From NCBI GenBank assembly GCA_043747745.1, contig JAYTOP010000012.1, positions 57,940-121,939 on the forward strand: 64,000 nt of DNA. Direction: 5' to 3'. A model generated the notes under the pieces. The model saw nothing but the letters and a program-made list of their open reading frames with translations, was not told the origin of the DNA and did not search any database. This stretch comes from SZAS-103 sp043747745 (GTDB taxonomy: Bacteria > Pseudomonadota > Gammaproteobacteria > Xanthomonadales > Xanthomonadaceae). The position numbers and the translations under genes were made by a program. Position 1 is the first letter of the stretch, and each line of letters opens with the position of its first letter. Shown here piece after piece: positions 55,548-63,569 of the stretch.

Positions 55548-56930
55548 TTAGCGCAGCACCGCATGCGGCAGTCGCACGCGCACGCGCAGGCCGGGTGAAT
55601 TGTCTTCGAGGGTGACCGTGCCGCCGTGGCGATGTGCGATCGCGCGCACGAGGCTCAGCCCGAGGCCGCTGCCCGCAGAACCGCGGTGTTCTTCGAGCCG
55701 CACGAAGCGGTCGAACACGCGTTCACGGTCGGCAGCCGGTATGCCTGCGCCATGATCGCCGACCAGCAGGAACACGGCGTCGCCGTCGTCGTACAGATGC
55801 AGGGCGACACGCGTACCGCGCGCGGCGTACTTGAGCGCGTTATCGAGCAGGTTCGCGACCAGCTGGAACAGTTGGTCGGCATCGCCGCGCTGCGTGCACG
55901 GTACTGTCTGCGCATCGAGCACGATGCCGCGCTCGCTGGCGATTGGCGCGTACAACTCCGCCGCATCGAGTACCAGCGGCTGCATCGCGAATTCGGGGTC
56001 GTTCGCGCCGGCGGTCTGCGCCTCGATGCGGGTCAGGCGCAGCAGTGCGCTGAAGGTGGCGAGCAACTGGTCGGTCTCGGCGGTTGCTGCATCGAGTTCG
56101 ACGGCGAATTGCTCCGGCGCCGCGTGCTCGACGCGCATGTCCTCGAGCCGGTTGCGCAAACGCGTGAGCGGCGTGCGCAGGTCGTGCGCGATATGGTCGG
56201 TGGCATGGCGCACGCCGTCGAGCAGTTCCTGGATGCGATCGAGCATTGCGTTGATGCGCTTGGCGAGGCGATCGAACGCGTCGTCGCTGTCGTCTTCGGG
56301 CATGCGCAATGCGAGTTCGCCGGCACCGACACGATTGGCGATGTCGTAGGTGCTTTCCAGTCGGCGCGCGACCCAGCGTGCGGTGATCCAGCCGATCAAG
56401 CCGCCGAGCCCCGCTGCGGCCAGCAGTGCATACAACAGGTTGCGTTGCACCAGCGCCTCGAAACGTTCCTGGTTGCGACTGCGGCGGCCGGTGAGCAGGC
56501 GACTGCCGTCGTGGAGCGGCTGGACTTTCGCGATCACGCGGACCACGCCGTCGTCGTTGTGCTCATCGAACTTGACCCAGCCATTACTGGTGCGTACCGA
56601 ATCGGGCAGGTTCGAGAATTGTCCTGCGAGCAAACGGCCGTCCGGCGCAATCAGTTCGTACACCGCGTTGTCGTCGTCGGGCGATGTGGTGCGCTCGGAG
56701 ATTTCGGCCATCAAGTCGGCGTGTCCGGATTCCCGATACAGATCGACAAGATCCTGGCTGTCGAGGCGGATCACCTCGTGCAGGTCCTGCATGAAGATCC
56801 GCGATACCGCGTAGTACAAGCCCGCACCCAGCAACAGGTATGACAGCAGGAACAATCCGCCGACCGCCAGCGCCAGGCGCGTGCTGGTCGAGCGCGCCGA
56901 CAGCAGGCCGACGACTCTATTCACGAACAC
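55548..56930 (-). CDS. Two-component sensor histidine kinase
   Basis: 460 residues. Two membrane helices (about 19-44 and 164-184) flank a periplasmic sensor of about 120 residues. A HAMP region comes next, then the H-box DHIAHDLRTPLTRLRN with His249, N-box LLDNALKYA, G-box GDHGAGIP and GSGLGLSLVRAIAHRHGG. It overlaps the response regulator stop by 14 bases. The periplasmic part has no recognisable ligand motif, but the operon starts with a His-rich periplasmic protein, hinting at metal or acid sensing. Confidence 0.92.
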   Translation of the reverse strand: MFVNRVVGLLSARSTSTRLALAVGGLFLLSYLLLGAGLYYAVSRIFMQDLHEVIRLDSQDLVDLYRESGHADLMAEISERTTSPDDDNAVYELIAPDGRLLAGQFSNLPDSVRTSNGWVKFDEHNDDGVVRVIAKVQPLHDGSRLLTGRRSRNQERFEALVQRNLLYALLAAAGLGGLIGWITARWVARRLESTYDIANRVGAGELALRMPEDDSDDAFDRLAKRINAMLDRIQELLDGVRHATDHIAHDLRTPLTRLRNRLEDMRVEHAAPEQFAVELDAATAETDQLLATFSALLRLTRIEAQTAGANDPEFAMQPLVLDAAELYAPIASERGIVLDAQTVPCTQRGDADQLFQLVANLLDNALKYAARGTRVALHLYDDGDAVFLLVGDHGAGIPAADRERVFDRFVRLEEHRGSAGSGLGLSLVRAIAHRHGGTVTLEDNSPGLRVRVRLPHAVLR

Positions 56931-57597
56931 CGAGGCGATAGCCCGCGCCGCGCACCGTGTGCAACAGCGGCTTCGGGTGATGGCGATCGATCTTCTGGCG
57001 CAGTCGGCTGATGTGCACGTCGATCACATTGGTCTGCGGATCGAAGTGGTAGTCCCACACGGCTTCGAGCAGCATCGTGCGGGTGACCACGCGCTCGGCC
57101 TGGCGCATCAGGTATTCGAGCAGGCGGAATTCACGCGGTTGCAGTTCGATGCTGCGGCCGGCGCGTTTGGCCTCGCGGGTCAGCAGATTCAATTCCAGAT
57201 CGCCCACGCGCAATTCGGTCGTTTCGGTGCCCGGCGTTTGCCGACGACGCAGCAGACTGTCGATGCGCGCGCTGAGTTCGGCGTAAGCGAAAGGTTTCAC
57301 CAGATAGTCGTCGGCACCAGCGCGCAGGCCTTCGACACGATGATCGACATCGCCCAGTGCGGTCAGCAGCAAGACAGGCGTCGCATTGCCAGAACCACGC
57401 AGTGTGCGCAATACGGTCAAGCCGTCCACACCCGGAAGCATGCGGTCGAGCACGACGGCGTCGTAGGTTTCGGTGGTGGCCAGGAACAGACCGTCCCTGC
57501 CGTTATCGGCCTGATCGACGGTATGACCGTCTTCGGTCAGGCCTTTGGCGATGAATGCAGCGGTGTGGGGGTCGTCTTCGACGATCAGGATGCGCAT
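56917..57597 (-). CDS. OmpR/PhoP-family response regulator
   Basis: 226 residues. Receiver domain with Asp51 in VVLDRMLPGVDG, acidic pocket EDD at 7-9, Lys101 in YLVKPFAYAEL. Winged-helix C-terminal domain (ELRVGDLELNLL ... YHFDPQTNVIDVHISRLRQK, described in parts). Cognate kinase follows with overlap. A perfect hairpin stands between this gene and the His-rich gene before it. Confidence 0.95.
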   Translation of the reverse strand: MRILIVEDDPHTAAFIAKGLTEDGHTVDQADNGRDGLFLATTETYDAVVLDRMLPGVDGLTVLRTLRGSGNATPVLLLTALGDVDHRVEGLRAGADDYLVKPFAYAELSARIDSLLRRRQTPGTETTELRVGDLELNLLTREAKRAGRSIELQPREFRLLEYLMRQAERVVTRTMLLEAVWDYHFDPQTNVIDVHISRLRQKIDRHHPKPLLHTVRGAGYRLGVRE

Positions 57598-57624
57598 GCG
57601 GCCTCCTTCATGCCCCCGCAGGAT

Positions 57625-57648
57625 ACCGCGTCGGCGTACCGACGCGGT
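57625..57648. promoter_or_regulatory. Perfect hairpin between the His-rich gene and the response regulator
   Basis: Ten-base arms ACCGCGTCGG / CCGACGCGGT with a CGTA loop, 28 bases before the response regulator start. There is no T-run on the minus strand, so it is more likely a transcript processing or stabilising structure, or a partial attenuator, that lets the first gene be expressed more than the regulators. Confidence 0.55.
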
Positions 57649-57672
57649 TCCTTTTTGCGTAGTGCGAGATGC

Positions 57673-57969
57673 TTACTTGGTCGGCGCCGGATCGGCGGCC
57701 GGGGCAGCAGCGTCGGCCTTCGGAGCGGCCTTTGCCATGTGGTGGTGGTGGTGGTGATGATGCTTGGCGTGCTTCTTGTGGTGATGCTTGGCCGGCTTGG
57801 CTGCTTCCTTGACATCTTCCTTGGCGTCGGAAGACATCGGAGCGGCGGCCATCGGAGCGGCGGCCATCGGAGCAGGAGCAGCGGCGGCCGGGGCCGGGGC
57901 ACCAGCAGCGAACGCGGTGCCGGCAACGGCGGACAGGGCGAGAGCAAGCAACGAAGTGCGGATGTTCAT
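57673..57969 (-). CDS. His-rich, Ala/Pro-rich small exported protein (Asr-like)
   Basis: 98 residues from ATG 57969 with a signal peptide (MNIRTSLLALALSAVAGTAFA). The mature part is low complexity: an APAAAAPAPMAAAPM repeat region, then KPAKHHHKKHAKH followed by an uninterrupted run of eight histidines ending at residue 77, then Ala/Pro/Lys. It resembles acid-shock protein Asr in composition (signal peptide, Ala/Lys/His/Pro) and could bind metal or buffer protons in the periplasm. First gene of an operon with a response regulator and kinase; asr in E. coli is under a two-component system (RstAB/PhoBR), which fits. Confidence 0.75.
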   Translation of the reverse strand: MNIRTSLLALALSAVAGTAFAAGAPAPAAAAPAPMAAAPMAAAPMSSDAKEDVKEAAKPAKHHHKKHAKHHHHHHHHMAKAAPKADAAAPAADPAPTK

Positions 57970-58210
57970 GGAAACTCCTGGATGGTCGGAAGGATCGCCG
58001 TCGAAACGAAGCGCCTCGACGTGGGGGCAACGATGCACCCAAGCACTCCGCGCCCGGCTTACCGGAAGATGACGAAAAATTTATCTGGCGGCATCCGTTC
58101 AGGAGTGCGGACGTAAATCAGGCCGCAGCGTTTCAGATCCAGCCTTGCGCTTGCATATCGCCTTGTGGCCCGCATCACAGAATGTCTCTATCCACTTCAT
58201 GGAATCTCGC

Positions 58211-59272
58211 ATGCCCCATCTTTTTGATCGACCGACCTTTGGAAACCTCACGCTGCGCAATCGCATCGTGGTGTCGCCCATGTGCGAATACTCCGCCATC
58301 GACGGCGTGCCGAACGATTGGCACCTCGTCCATCTGGGCTCACGCGCGGTCGGCGGCGCAGGGCTGGTGATGGCCGAAGCGACCGGCATCTCCGCTGAAG
58401 GACGCATCTCGCCCGGCGACACCGGTCTCTGGAACGACATGCAGCAGGCGGCATGGACGCGCATCGTCGATTTCATCCATGCTCAAGGCTCGGCAGCGGG
58501 AATCCAGCTCGCGCATGCCGGACGCAAGGCCAGCACCGAGGTGCCGTGGCGCGGCGGCAAAGCGCTCGCTGCGGATGCCGGCGCATGGACGCCGGTCGCG
58601 CCCAGTGCTGTCGCGTTCGATGTCGACTATCCGATGCCGGCCGCGCTCGATGATGCGGGCATGTGCAAGGTCGTCGCTGATTTCGCCGCGTCGACGCAGC
58701 GTGCACGCGATGCCGGTTTCGACGTGATCGAGATTCACGCCGCGCATGGTTACCTGCTGCACAGCTTCCTGTCGCCGCTGTCGAACCTGCGCAGCGATGC
58801 CTATGGCGGATCGCTGGAAAACCGCGCGCGGCTTTTGCGCGAAGTCGTCGCTGCAGTGCGCGCAGAGTGGCCAGCGCCGAAGCCGTTGTTCGTGCGCTTC
58901 TCGGCGACCGACTGGACGCCCGGCGGCTGGGACATCGATGAATGCGTCGAACTCGCGCGCTGGCTCAAGACCGACGGCGTGGATCTGATCGACGTGTCGA
59001 GCGGCGGCAACGTGCCGAACGCGAAGATCCCGGTCGGCCCCAACTACCAAGTGCCGTTCGCCGCGCGCATCCGTCGCGAAGCGGGCATCGCGACCGGCGC
59101 TGTCGGCATGATCACCGACGCAAGACAGGCGCAGCAGATCCTCGACGACGGCGACGCGGATTTGATCATCATGGCGCGCGAATTCCTGCGCGATCCGTAT
59201 TTTCCGCGACGCGCTGCGAAGGAACTTGGCGTGGAGATCCAGGCTCCGGTGCAATACGGACGCGCCTGGTAG
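58211..59272 (+). CDS. Old-yellow-enzyme family ene-reductase (YqjM-like)
   Basis: 353 residues from MPHLFDRPTFGNL (ATG 58211; a start four codons earlier at 58199 is possible). FMN-binding TIM barrel with Cys25 in RIVVSPMCEYSA (the thermophilic-like/YqjM class marker), IQLAHAGRKAS, HAAHGYLLHSFLSPLSN and RKTG-like ITDARQAQQIL with DLIIMAREFLRDPYFP near the end. It reduces activated double bonds with NADPH; physiological substrate unknown. Divergent from the His-rich/two-component operon. Confidence 0.93.
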   Translation: MPHLFDRPTFGNLTLRNRIVVSPMCEYSAIDGVPNDWHLVHLGSRAVGGAGLVMAEATGISAEGRISPGDTGLWNDMQQAAWTRIVDFIHAQGSAAGIQLAHAGRKASTEVPWRGGKALAADAGAWTPVAPSAVAFDVDYPMPAALDDAGMCKVVADFAASTQRARDAGFDVIEIHAAHGYLLHSFLSPLSNLRSDAYGGSLENRARLLREVVAAVRAEWPAPKPLFVRFSATDWTPGGWDIDECVELARWLKTDGVDLIDVSSGGNVPNAKIPVGPNYQVPFAARIRREAGIATGAVGMITDARQAQQILDDGDADLIIMAREFLRDPYFPRRAAKELGVEIQAPVQYGRAW

Positions 59273-59284
59273 ATCGTACTCCGC

Positions 59285-59689
59285 CTATTCTGCTCCCTCT
59301 CCCTCTTCCGCTGGCGGGAGAGGGTTGGGGTGAGGGTGGTTCTCCGCCAATACGTACAACAACTGCTCCAACACCGCATTAAGATTGCGCAATACATCGT
59401 GATCCCAGAATCGAAGCACACGGAATCCTGCAGACTCCAGAAACTGCGTTCTCGCTGCGTCGTAATCCAGATGCTCAGCGTGTTGACCACCGTCCAATTC
59501 GACAATCATCTTCGCATCGAGGCAGATGAAGTCGACAACATACGGGCCATAGGGAAACTGCCGACGAAACTTCCAACCGGCAAGCTGGCGGGCTCGCACC
59601 GACTGCCAAAACTTCGACTCGGCATCAGTGCCTGTATTACGCAGTTTCCGCGCGAATGGAATATTGCTGCGTTTCTCCATTCGGTTCAC
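59285..59689 (-). CDS. DUF559 protein (Vsr-like endonuclease fold)
   Basis: 134 residues. DUF559 core: FARKLRNTGTDAESKFW, GWKFRRQFPYGPYVVDFIC, KMIVELDGGQHAEHLDYDA, FRVLRFWDHDVLRNLNAVLE, with the D..ELDG..H pattern of restriction-endonuclease-like folds. The C-terminal HPHPNPLPPAEEGEGAE is encoded by one of the CCCTCTCCC repeats that flank the gene in opposite orientation. DUF559 genes of unknown role are common as single mobile genes, so this is probably a passenger of that repeat. Confidence 0.8.
   Translation of the reverse strand: MNRMEKRSNIPFARKLRNTGTDAESKFWQSVRARQLAGWKFRRQFPYGPYVVDFICLDAKMIVELDGGQHAEHLDYDAARTQFLESAGFRVLRFWDHDVLRNLNAVLEQLLYVLAENHPHPNPLPPAEEGEGAE
59296..59340. repeat. Repeat flanking the DUF559 gene, left copy
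   Basis: CCCTCTCCCTCTTCCGCTGG, then CGGGAGAGGGTTGGGGTGAGGG. It is roughly the reverse complement of the copy at 59700-59738, so the gene sits between inverted repeats. Confidence 0.75.
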
Positions 59690-59699
59690 TCCGAATAAA

Positions 59700-59738
59700 C
59701 CACCCTCACCCTACCCTCTCCCGCCAGCGGGAGAGGGA
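59700..59738. repeat. Repeat flanking the DUF559 gene, right copy
   Basis: CACCCTCACCCTACCCTCTC followed by CCGCCAGCGGGAGAGGG: an internal palindrome CCCTCTCCCGC / GCGGGAGAGGG plus the CCTCACCC tail. Lies in the 60-base gap between the DUF559 start and the trpE stop. Confidence 0.75.
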
Positions 59739-59747
59739 AAACCCGAT

Positions 59748-61241
59748 TCACAACCCCTCCGCCGCCTGCGCCACAGCGCGGAACAATGCGCGGCCCTTGC
59801 TCATGGTCTCGTTCCACTCGGTCTGTGGGTCCGAATCGTAGACGATGCCGGCGCCGGCTTGCACGTGCAGGCGGCCGTCGTGGATGACTGCTGTGCGGAT
59901 CGCGATGGCGGTGTCGGCGTCGCCCCACCAGCCGATGTAGCCGATCGCTCCCGCGTAGATGTTGCGCTTGATCGGTTCGAGTTCGCGGATGAGTTCGAGC
60001 GCGCGGATCTTCGGCGCCCCGCTGACGGTGCCGGCCGGGAACGCGGCCTTCAGCACGTCGGCGTAGCTCAGTCCTTCGCGCAGGGTGCCGGTGACTTCGC
60101 TGACGATGTGCATCACATGCGAATAGCGCTCGATCACGAACTGTTCGCCGACCTTCACACTGCCAGGTACGGCGACGCGGCCAACGTCGTTGCGACCGAG
60201 ATCGATCAGCATCAGGTGCTCGGCGCGTTCCTTGGGATCGGCGAGCAATTCAGCTTCGAGTGCGAGGTCTTCCTCATGCGTCCTGCCGCGCGGGCGCGTG
60301 CCGGCGATCGGGCGCACGGTGACCTTGTCTTCCTTCAGGCGCACGAGGATCTCTGGCGATGAACCGACGACCTGGGTTCCGTCGAGGTCGAGGAAATACA
60401 TGTACGGCGACGGGTTCAGCGCGCGCAACGCGCGGTACACATCGACCGGCCGCGCTCGGAACGGCACCGACATCCGCTGCGACAGCACGACCTGGAACAC
60501 CTCACCCGCGCGGATCGCTTCCTGCGCGGTGCGCACGGCGGCCTTGTAGCCTTCCTCAGTGAAACCGGAAATGAAATCCTCTTCCTGCAAGGCCGACGGG
60601 GCGAGCATGTCCGGGTAGCTGCGTCCGGAATGACGCAGCCGGTGCACGAGTTCGTCGAGCCGTCGCCGCGCTTTTGCGTACGCCTGCGGCTGCGCGGGAT
60701 CGGCGTGCACGATCAGGTACAGCCGGCCCTTGAGGTTGTCGAACACCGCGACTTCGTCGGACAGCATCAGCAACGCGTCGGGCGTGCCGAGCTGGTCGGG
60801 CTTGCCGGCATCCTCGGCGAGGCGCGGCTCGATCCAGCCGATCGTCTCGAATCCGAAATAGCCGACCAGTCCACCGGTGAACGCGGGCAGCTCGGGCATG
60901 CGCGGTACATGGAACTGCGCGCGGATTCTTTCGACTTCCGCGAACGGATCGGCGAGCTCGCGCGTTTCCACGACCTCGCCATGTTCGCGTACTTCGAGCG
61001 TGTGTCCGCGAAAGGTGTAGGTACGCTTCGCCGGCAGACCGATGATCGAATAGCGGCCCCAGGTCTCGCCGCCTTCGACCGACTCGAACAGATACGTGTA
61101 CGGGCCATCGGCGAGCTTGAGGTACACCGACAGTGGCGTGTCGAGGTCGGACAGCACCTCGCGCACGATCGGGATGCGGTTGTGGCCGGCGGCGGCGAGC
61201 TGGTCGAACATCGTCTGGTTGAGCTGGGCCTGGTCGATCAC
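59748..61241 (-). CDS. trpE: Anthranilate synthase component I
   Basis: 497 residues from GTG 61241 (VIDQAQLNQTMFDQLAAAGHNRIP), which gives the usual N-terminal length; the ORF opens further upstream but those residues are not conserved. TrpE marks: LSDLDTPLSVYLKLADGPYTYLFESVEGG in parts (the tryptophan-feedback LLES-like site reads LFES), PIAGTRPRGRTHEEDLALEAELLADPKERAEH in parts, GTVSGAPKIRALELI and GAIGYIGWWGDADTAIAIRT. It makes anthranilate from chorismate with TrpG. An IS sits about 150 bases upstream. Confidence 0.96.
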   Translation of the reverse strand: MIDQAQLNQTMFDQLAAAGHNRIPIVREVLSDLDTPLSVYLKLADGPYTYLFESVEGGETWGRYSIIGLPAKRTYTFRGHTLEVREHGEVVETRELADPFAEVERIRAQFHVPRMPELPAFTGGLVGYFGFETIGWIEPRLAEDAGKPDQLGTPDALLMLSDEVAVFDNLKGRLYLIVHADPAQPQAYAKARRRLDELVHRLRHSGRSYPDMLAPSALQEEDFISGFTEEGYKAAVRTAQEAIRAGEVFQVVLSQRMSVPFRARPVDVYRALRALNPSPYMYFLDLDGTQVVGSSPEILVRLKEDKVTVRPIAGTRPRGRTHEEDLALEAELLADPKERAEHLMLIDLGRNDVGRVAVPGSVKVGEQFVIERYSHVMHIVSEVTGTLREGLSYADVLKAAFPAGTVSGAPKIRALELIRELEPIKRNIYAGAIGYIGWWGDADTAIAIRTAVIHDGRLHVQAGAGIVYDSDPQTEWNETMSKGRALFRAVAQAAEGL

Positions 61242-61280
61242 GGTGGCATTCGCGGTGTTGGGCACGCGAGTATGCCAGTG

Positions 61281-61299
61281 TGGTTCGACAGGCTCAGCT
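61281..61299. repeat. Short GGTTCGACAGGCTCA repeat upstream of trpE
   Basis: GTGGTTCGACAGGCTCAGC, a partial relative of the repeat at 27594-27627. Lies in the trpE leader, between the GTG start and the IS. Confidence 0.5.
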
Positions 61300-61390
61300 T
61301 TTGCCCACCTTGAGCGGATCCTGGCCACACAAGTTCCGCAGCTAATCACGCAAGTCTTTGATTTGTCTACCGCGATGCGGTCAAAAATGT

Positions 61391-63119
61391 CACTACACGG
61401 TGGCTTTGGGGTTGGCCAGCTTGAGTGCGGCGAATAGTTCGAGTTGCTCCGGGGTGGCTTTGCTGGTGCCGGTATGGGGATGGGGGCCGATGGTGACGCG
61501 GTGCTGCTGGATGCGGCGCAGGATTTCCAGCGTGGTCTTCGGGCTGTGGCTGCTGCCGCTGGCCTTCAGGCGCATGCGCATGATCCGATACAGCACCAGC
61601 GCCAGGAAGCAGACCAATGCATGGGCGCGGATGCGATCGGGCAGACGGTGGAAGACCGGTGCGATCTCCAGGTCACTCTTGAGCACGCGGAAGCCGCGCT
61701 CGATGTCGGCCAGGCTCTTGTAGCGATTCACGATCTGCTCGGCGCTGAAGTCCAGCACGTTGGTCAGCAGCACCAGCTTTCCGTCGAAGCGTTCGGCCTC
61801 GGTGATGGCGGCCTCGTCGACGGCGTAGGAGAAGCGGTCGGCCTCGTAGTCGGCGTGCAGATAGCGGGTCAATCTGGCTTCGGCCAGGGCGGTCTGGAAG
61901 CGGCTGTAGGCGCCGCGATCACTGGCCTTGCGGCCGCGCGTACTCTGGCCGGCATCCTGCGCGTCGCGCTTGCTGACCATCTTCTCGGCCAGGACTTCGA
62001 TCTCGGCGATCTTTGCGCGCCGCTTGGCCGATTGCTCGGCAGCACGTTTCGGGTCGTGCGCGACCACCAGCCGATGGTCAGCGAATTGTCCCTCGGCCAG
62101 GCTCTCGCGGTCGGGCTGGAACGTGAGTCCCTTCAGGGTGCCGCCCAGTTCGGCATAGCGTCGTGCCGGCACCGCCAGGATGAACTGCAACTGGCGTTTC
62201 GTCGTGGTGGCCAGTTCGCCCAGTTCGGCGACGTTGTCCAGACTGAGCAGGCCGCGGTCGGCGACCACGATCACCCGTTCGACCGGGAAACGTTTGAGTA
62301 CTTCGGCCAGCATCGCCTTGAGCGTCTTGGTTTCCGAGACATTGCCCGCATGCACGGTGTGCATCAGCGGCAGGCCCTCGGCCGACTGCACCACGCCGAG
62401 CACGAACTGGCGTGCGATGCCGCCGGTTTCCTTGTTCATTCCGAACGCGCGCAGATCGTTGGCAACCTTGCCCTCGCCGTGAATGCGGATCGTGGTCAAG
62501 TCGTAGAACACCACCGACAACTGCTGATCGAGCATCGGTCGCAACAGCTTGCCCACCGAAGCCTCGACCGCTTCGGAACGATCCATGAGCGCGTCCATCG
62601 TGCGCAGCAACTGATCGTGGGTGACCGCAGCGGGCATGCCTGGAATCGCTACCATCTCCAGCCATTCCAGACAGCCGAGCTTGGAGTCCGGTGCGCACAA
62701 GCGGTTGAACACCATCGCGCGCACCAGCGCTTCGGCATCGCATGCGCGGCGCGAGGACCGCAATGCGCGCCCGATGGCATCGCCAAAACCCAGTTCCTTC
62801 CACAGCGCATGCAGTGCGTACACATCGCCAAAGGCACGCGCACTCTCGTACTGGATCGGCAGCGCGGTGTTCTGGCTGCGACCCAGGGCGCGGTTCAAAC
62901 CGTTGATCAGCGGATCCAGATGCTTGGGCTCGAGCTGATCAAGCCGGCCGAGGTTGGCGATCACCCGCTGGCGCACATCCGCGCCGGTCCGGAAGGACTC
63001 GACGATCTGCAGATAGGTCCGGCCACCGGAGCGGCTGAGTCGCGTGAACATGTTGCCACGCTATCACACCAAAAGCATTTATAGGAATAACTCTAAATGT
63101 TAAGACGTGCCACTACACG
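61391..63119 (-). mobile_element. IS1634-type insertion sequence (boundaries uncertain)
   Basis: The transposase gene occupies nearly all of it. The nine-base CACTACACG occurs on both sides in the same orientation (61391-61399 and 63111-63119), the left copy covering the transposase stop codon. These may be target-site duplicates or element ends; I cannot see convincing terminal inverted repeats. About 60 bases of AT-rich leader precede the transposase start. Confidence 0.7.
61393..63051 (-). CDS. IS1634 family transposase (IS4-like DDE)
   Basis: 552 residues. DDE transposase of the IS1634 group: first Asp in VVFYDLTTIRIHGEG, second Asp in VIVVADRGLLSLDN, Glu in SLADIERGFRVLKSDLEIAP, followed by RLPDRIRAHALVCFLALVLY, all typical. 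MFTRLSRSGGRTYLQIVES is the family N-terminus. Full length without frameshift, so likely functional. Same orientation as trpE, starting about 1.8 kb upstream of it. Confidence 0.95.
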   Translation of the reverse strand: MFTRLSRSGGRTYLQIVESFRTGADVRQRVIANLGRLDQLEPKHLDPLINGLNRALGRSQNTALPIQYESARAFGDVYALHALWKELGFGDAIGRALRSSRRACDAEALVRAMVFNRLCAPDSKLGCLEWLEMVAIPGMPAAVTHDQLLRTMDALMDRSEAVEASVGKLLRPMLDQQLSVVFYDLTTIRIHGEGKVANDLRAFGMNKETGGIARQFVLGVVQSAEGLPLMHTVHAGNVSETKTLKAMLAEVLKRFPVERVIVVADRGLLSLDNVAELGELATTTKRQLQFILAVPARRYAELGGTLKGLTFQPDRESLAEGQFADHRLVVAHDPKRAAEQSAKRRAKIAEIEVLAEKMVSKRDAQDAGQSTRGRKASDRGAYSRFQTALAEARLTRYLHADYEADRFSYAVDEAAITEAERFDGKLVLLTNVLDFSAEQIVNRYKSLADIERGFRVLKSDLEIAPVFHRLPDRIRAHALVCFLALVLYRIMRMRLKASGSSHSPKTTLEILRRIQQHRVTIGPHPHTGTSKATPEQLELFAALKLANPKATV

Positions 63120-63120
63120 A

Positions 63121-63432
63121 CTATTCGGAATCGGGCACCAAGTCGCCGCCAAGTTGTTGACTTTGTTGGCGTGTCCCAAATCGGAATGCGAAATTACGGC
63201 GGCGAACTGCGGAACTTGGGAGGCCAGTATTCGAAGCGTTGATCGAGCACACCAACCGAGCCAGCGCCGGGTCCCGCTGGAGTTCGGGGATCTCCTCGTG
63301 CATCTCAGGCTGTCCCTTGAGGTCACGAAAGCCAAAGTTGGCATCGCCATCTTCGCGAACCTCGCCCGTTCCGCCATAGGGAATTCCCTTGCCGCGGTGG
63401 CTCAGTGTCAGGGCATTTGTGTAGGGCTTCAT
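63121..63432 (-). CDS. Hypothetical protein, probable remnant of an integrated element
   Basis: 103 residues from ATG 63432 (MKPYTNALTLSHRGKGIPYG). The first 75 residues look natural (FGFRDLKGQPEMHEEIPELQ, DPALARLVCSINASNTGL) and the rest (PSSAVRRRNFAFRFGTRQQS) is basic and unlike the rest, suggesting that the 3' end was replaced by the rearrangement next to the IS. Base composition is lower in GC than the genome average. Function unknown. Confidence 0.45.
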   Translation of the reverse strand: MKPYTNALTLSHRGKGIPYGGTGEVREDGDANFGFRDLKGQPEMHEEIPELQRDPALARLVCSINASNTGLPSSAVRRRNFAFRFGTRQQSQQLGGDLVPDSE

Positions 63433-63473
63433 TGCGGCACCTGCTCTGGTGTGCGTTTGCCGCCGCCGATCGA

Positions 63474-63569
63474 CTACGGGTCGGAGTACAGCCGCGCCTG
63501 CAGCATGGAGCCAATCGGAACCGGGAAAGAGAGCGGTGGTGTGACGTAGGCGCGGGTGTGTTCGCTCAT
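63474..63569 (-). CDS. Possible 31-residue ORF upstream of the hypothetical gene
   Basis: ATG 63569 to TAG 63474 encodes MSEHTRAYVTPPLSFPVPIG and 11 more residues. It lies just ahead of the 63121-63432 gene in the same direction, so the two may form a small operon of the same element. Too short for confident calling. Confidence 0.3.
   Translation of the reverse strand: MSEHTRAYVTPPLSFPVPIGSMLQARLYSDP

Noticed and set aside
59285..59689. Vsr mismatch endonuclease or restriction enzyme
   Set aside because: Matches DUF559 rather than Vsr motifs, and no methyltransferase is nearby.
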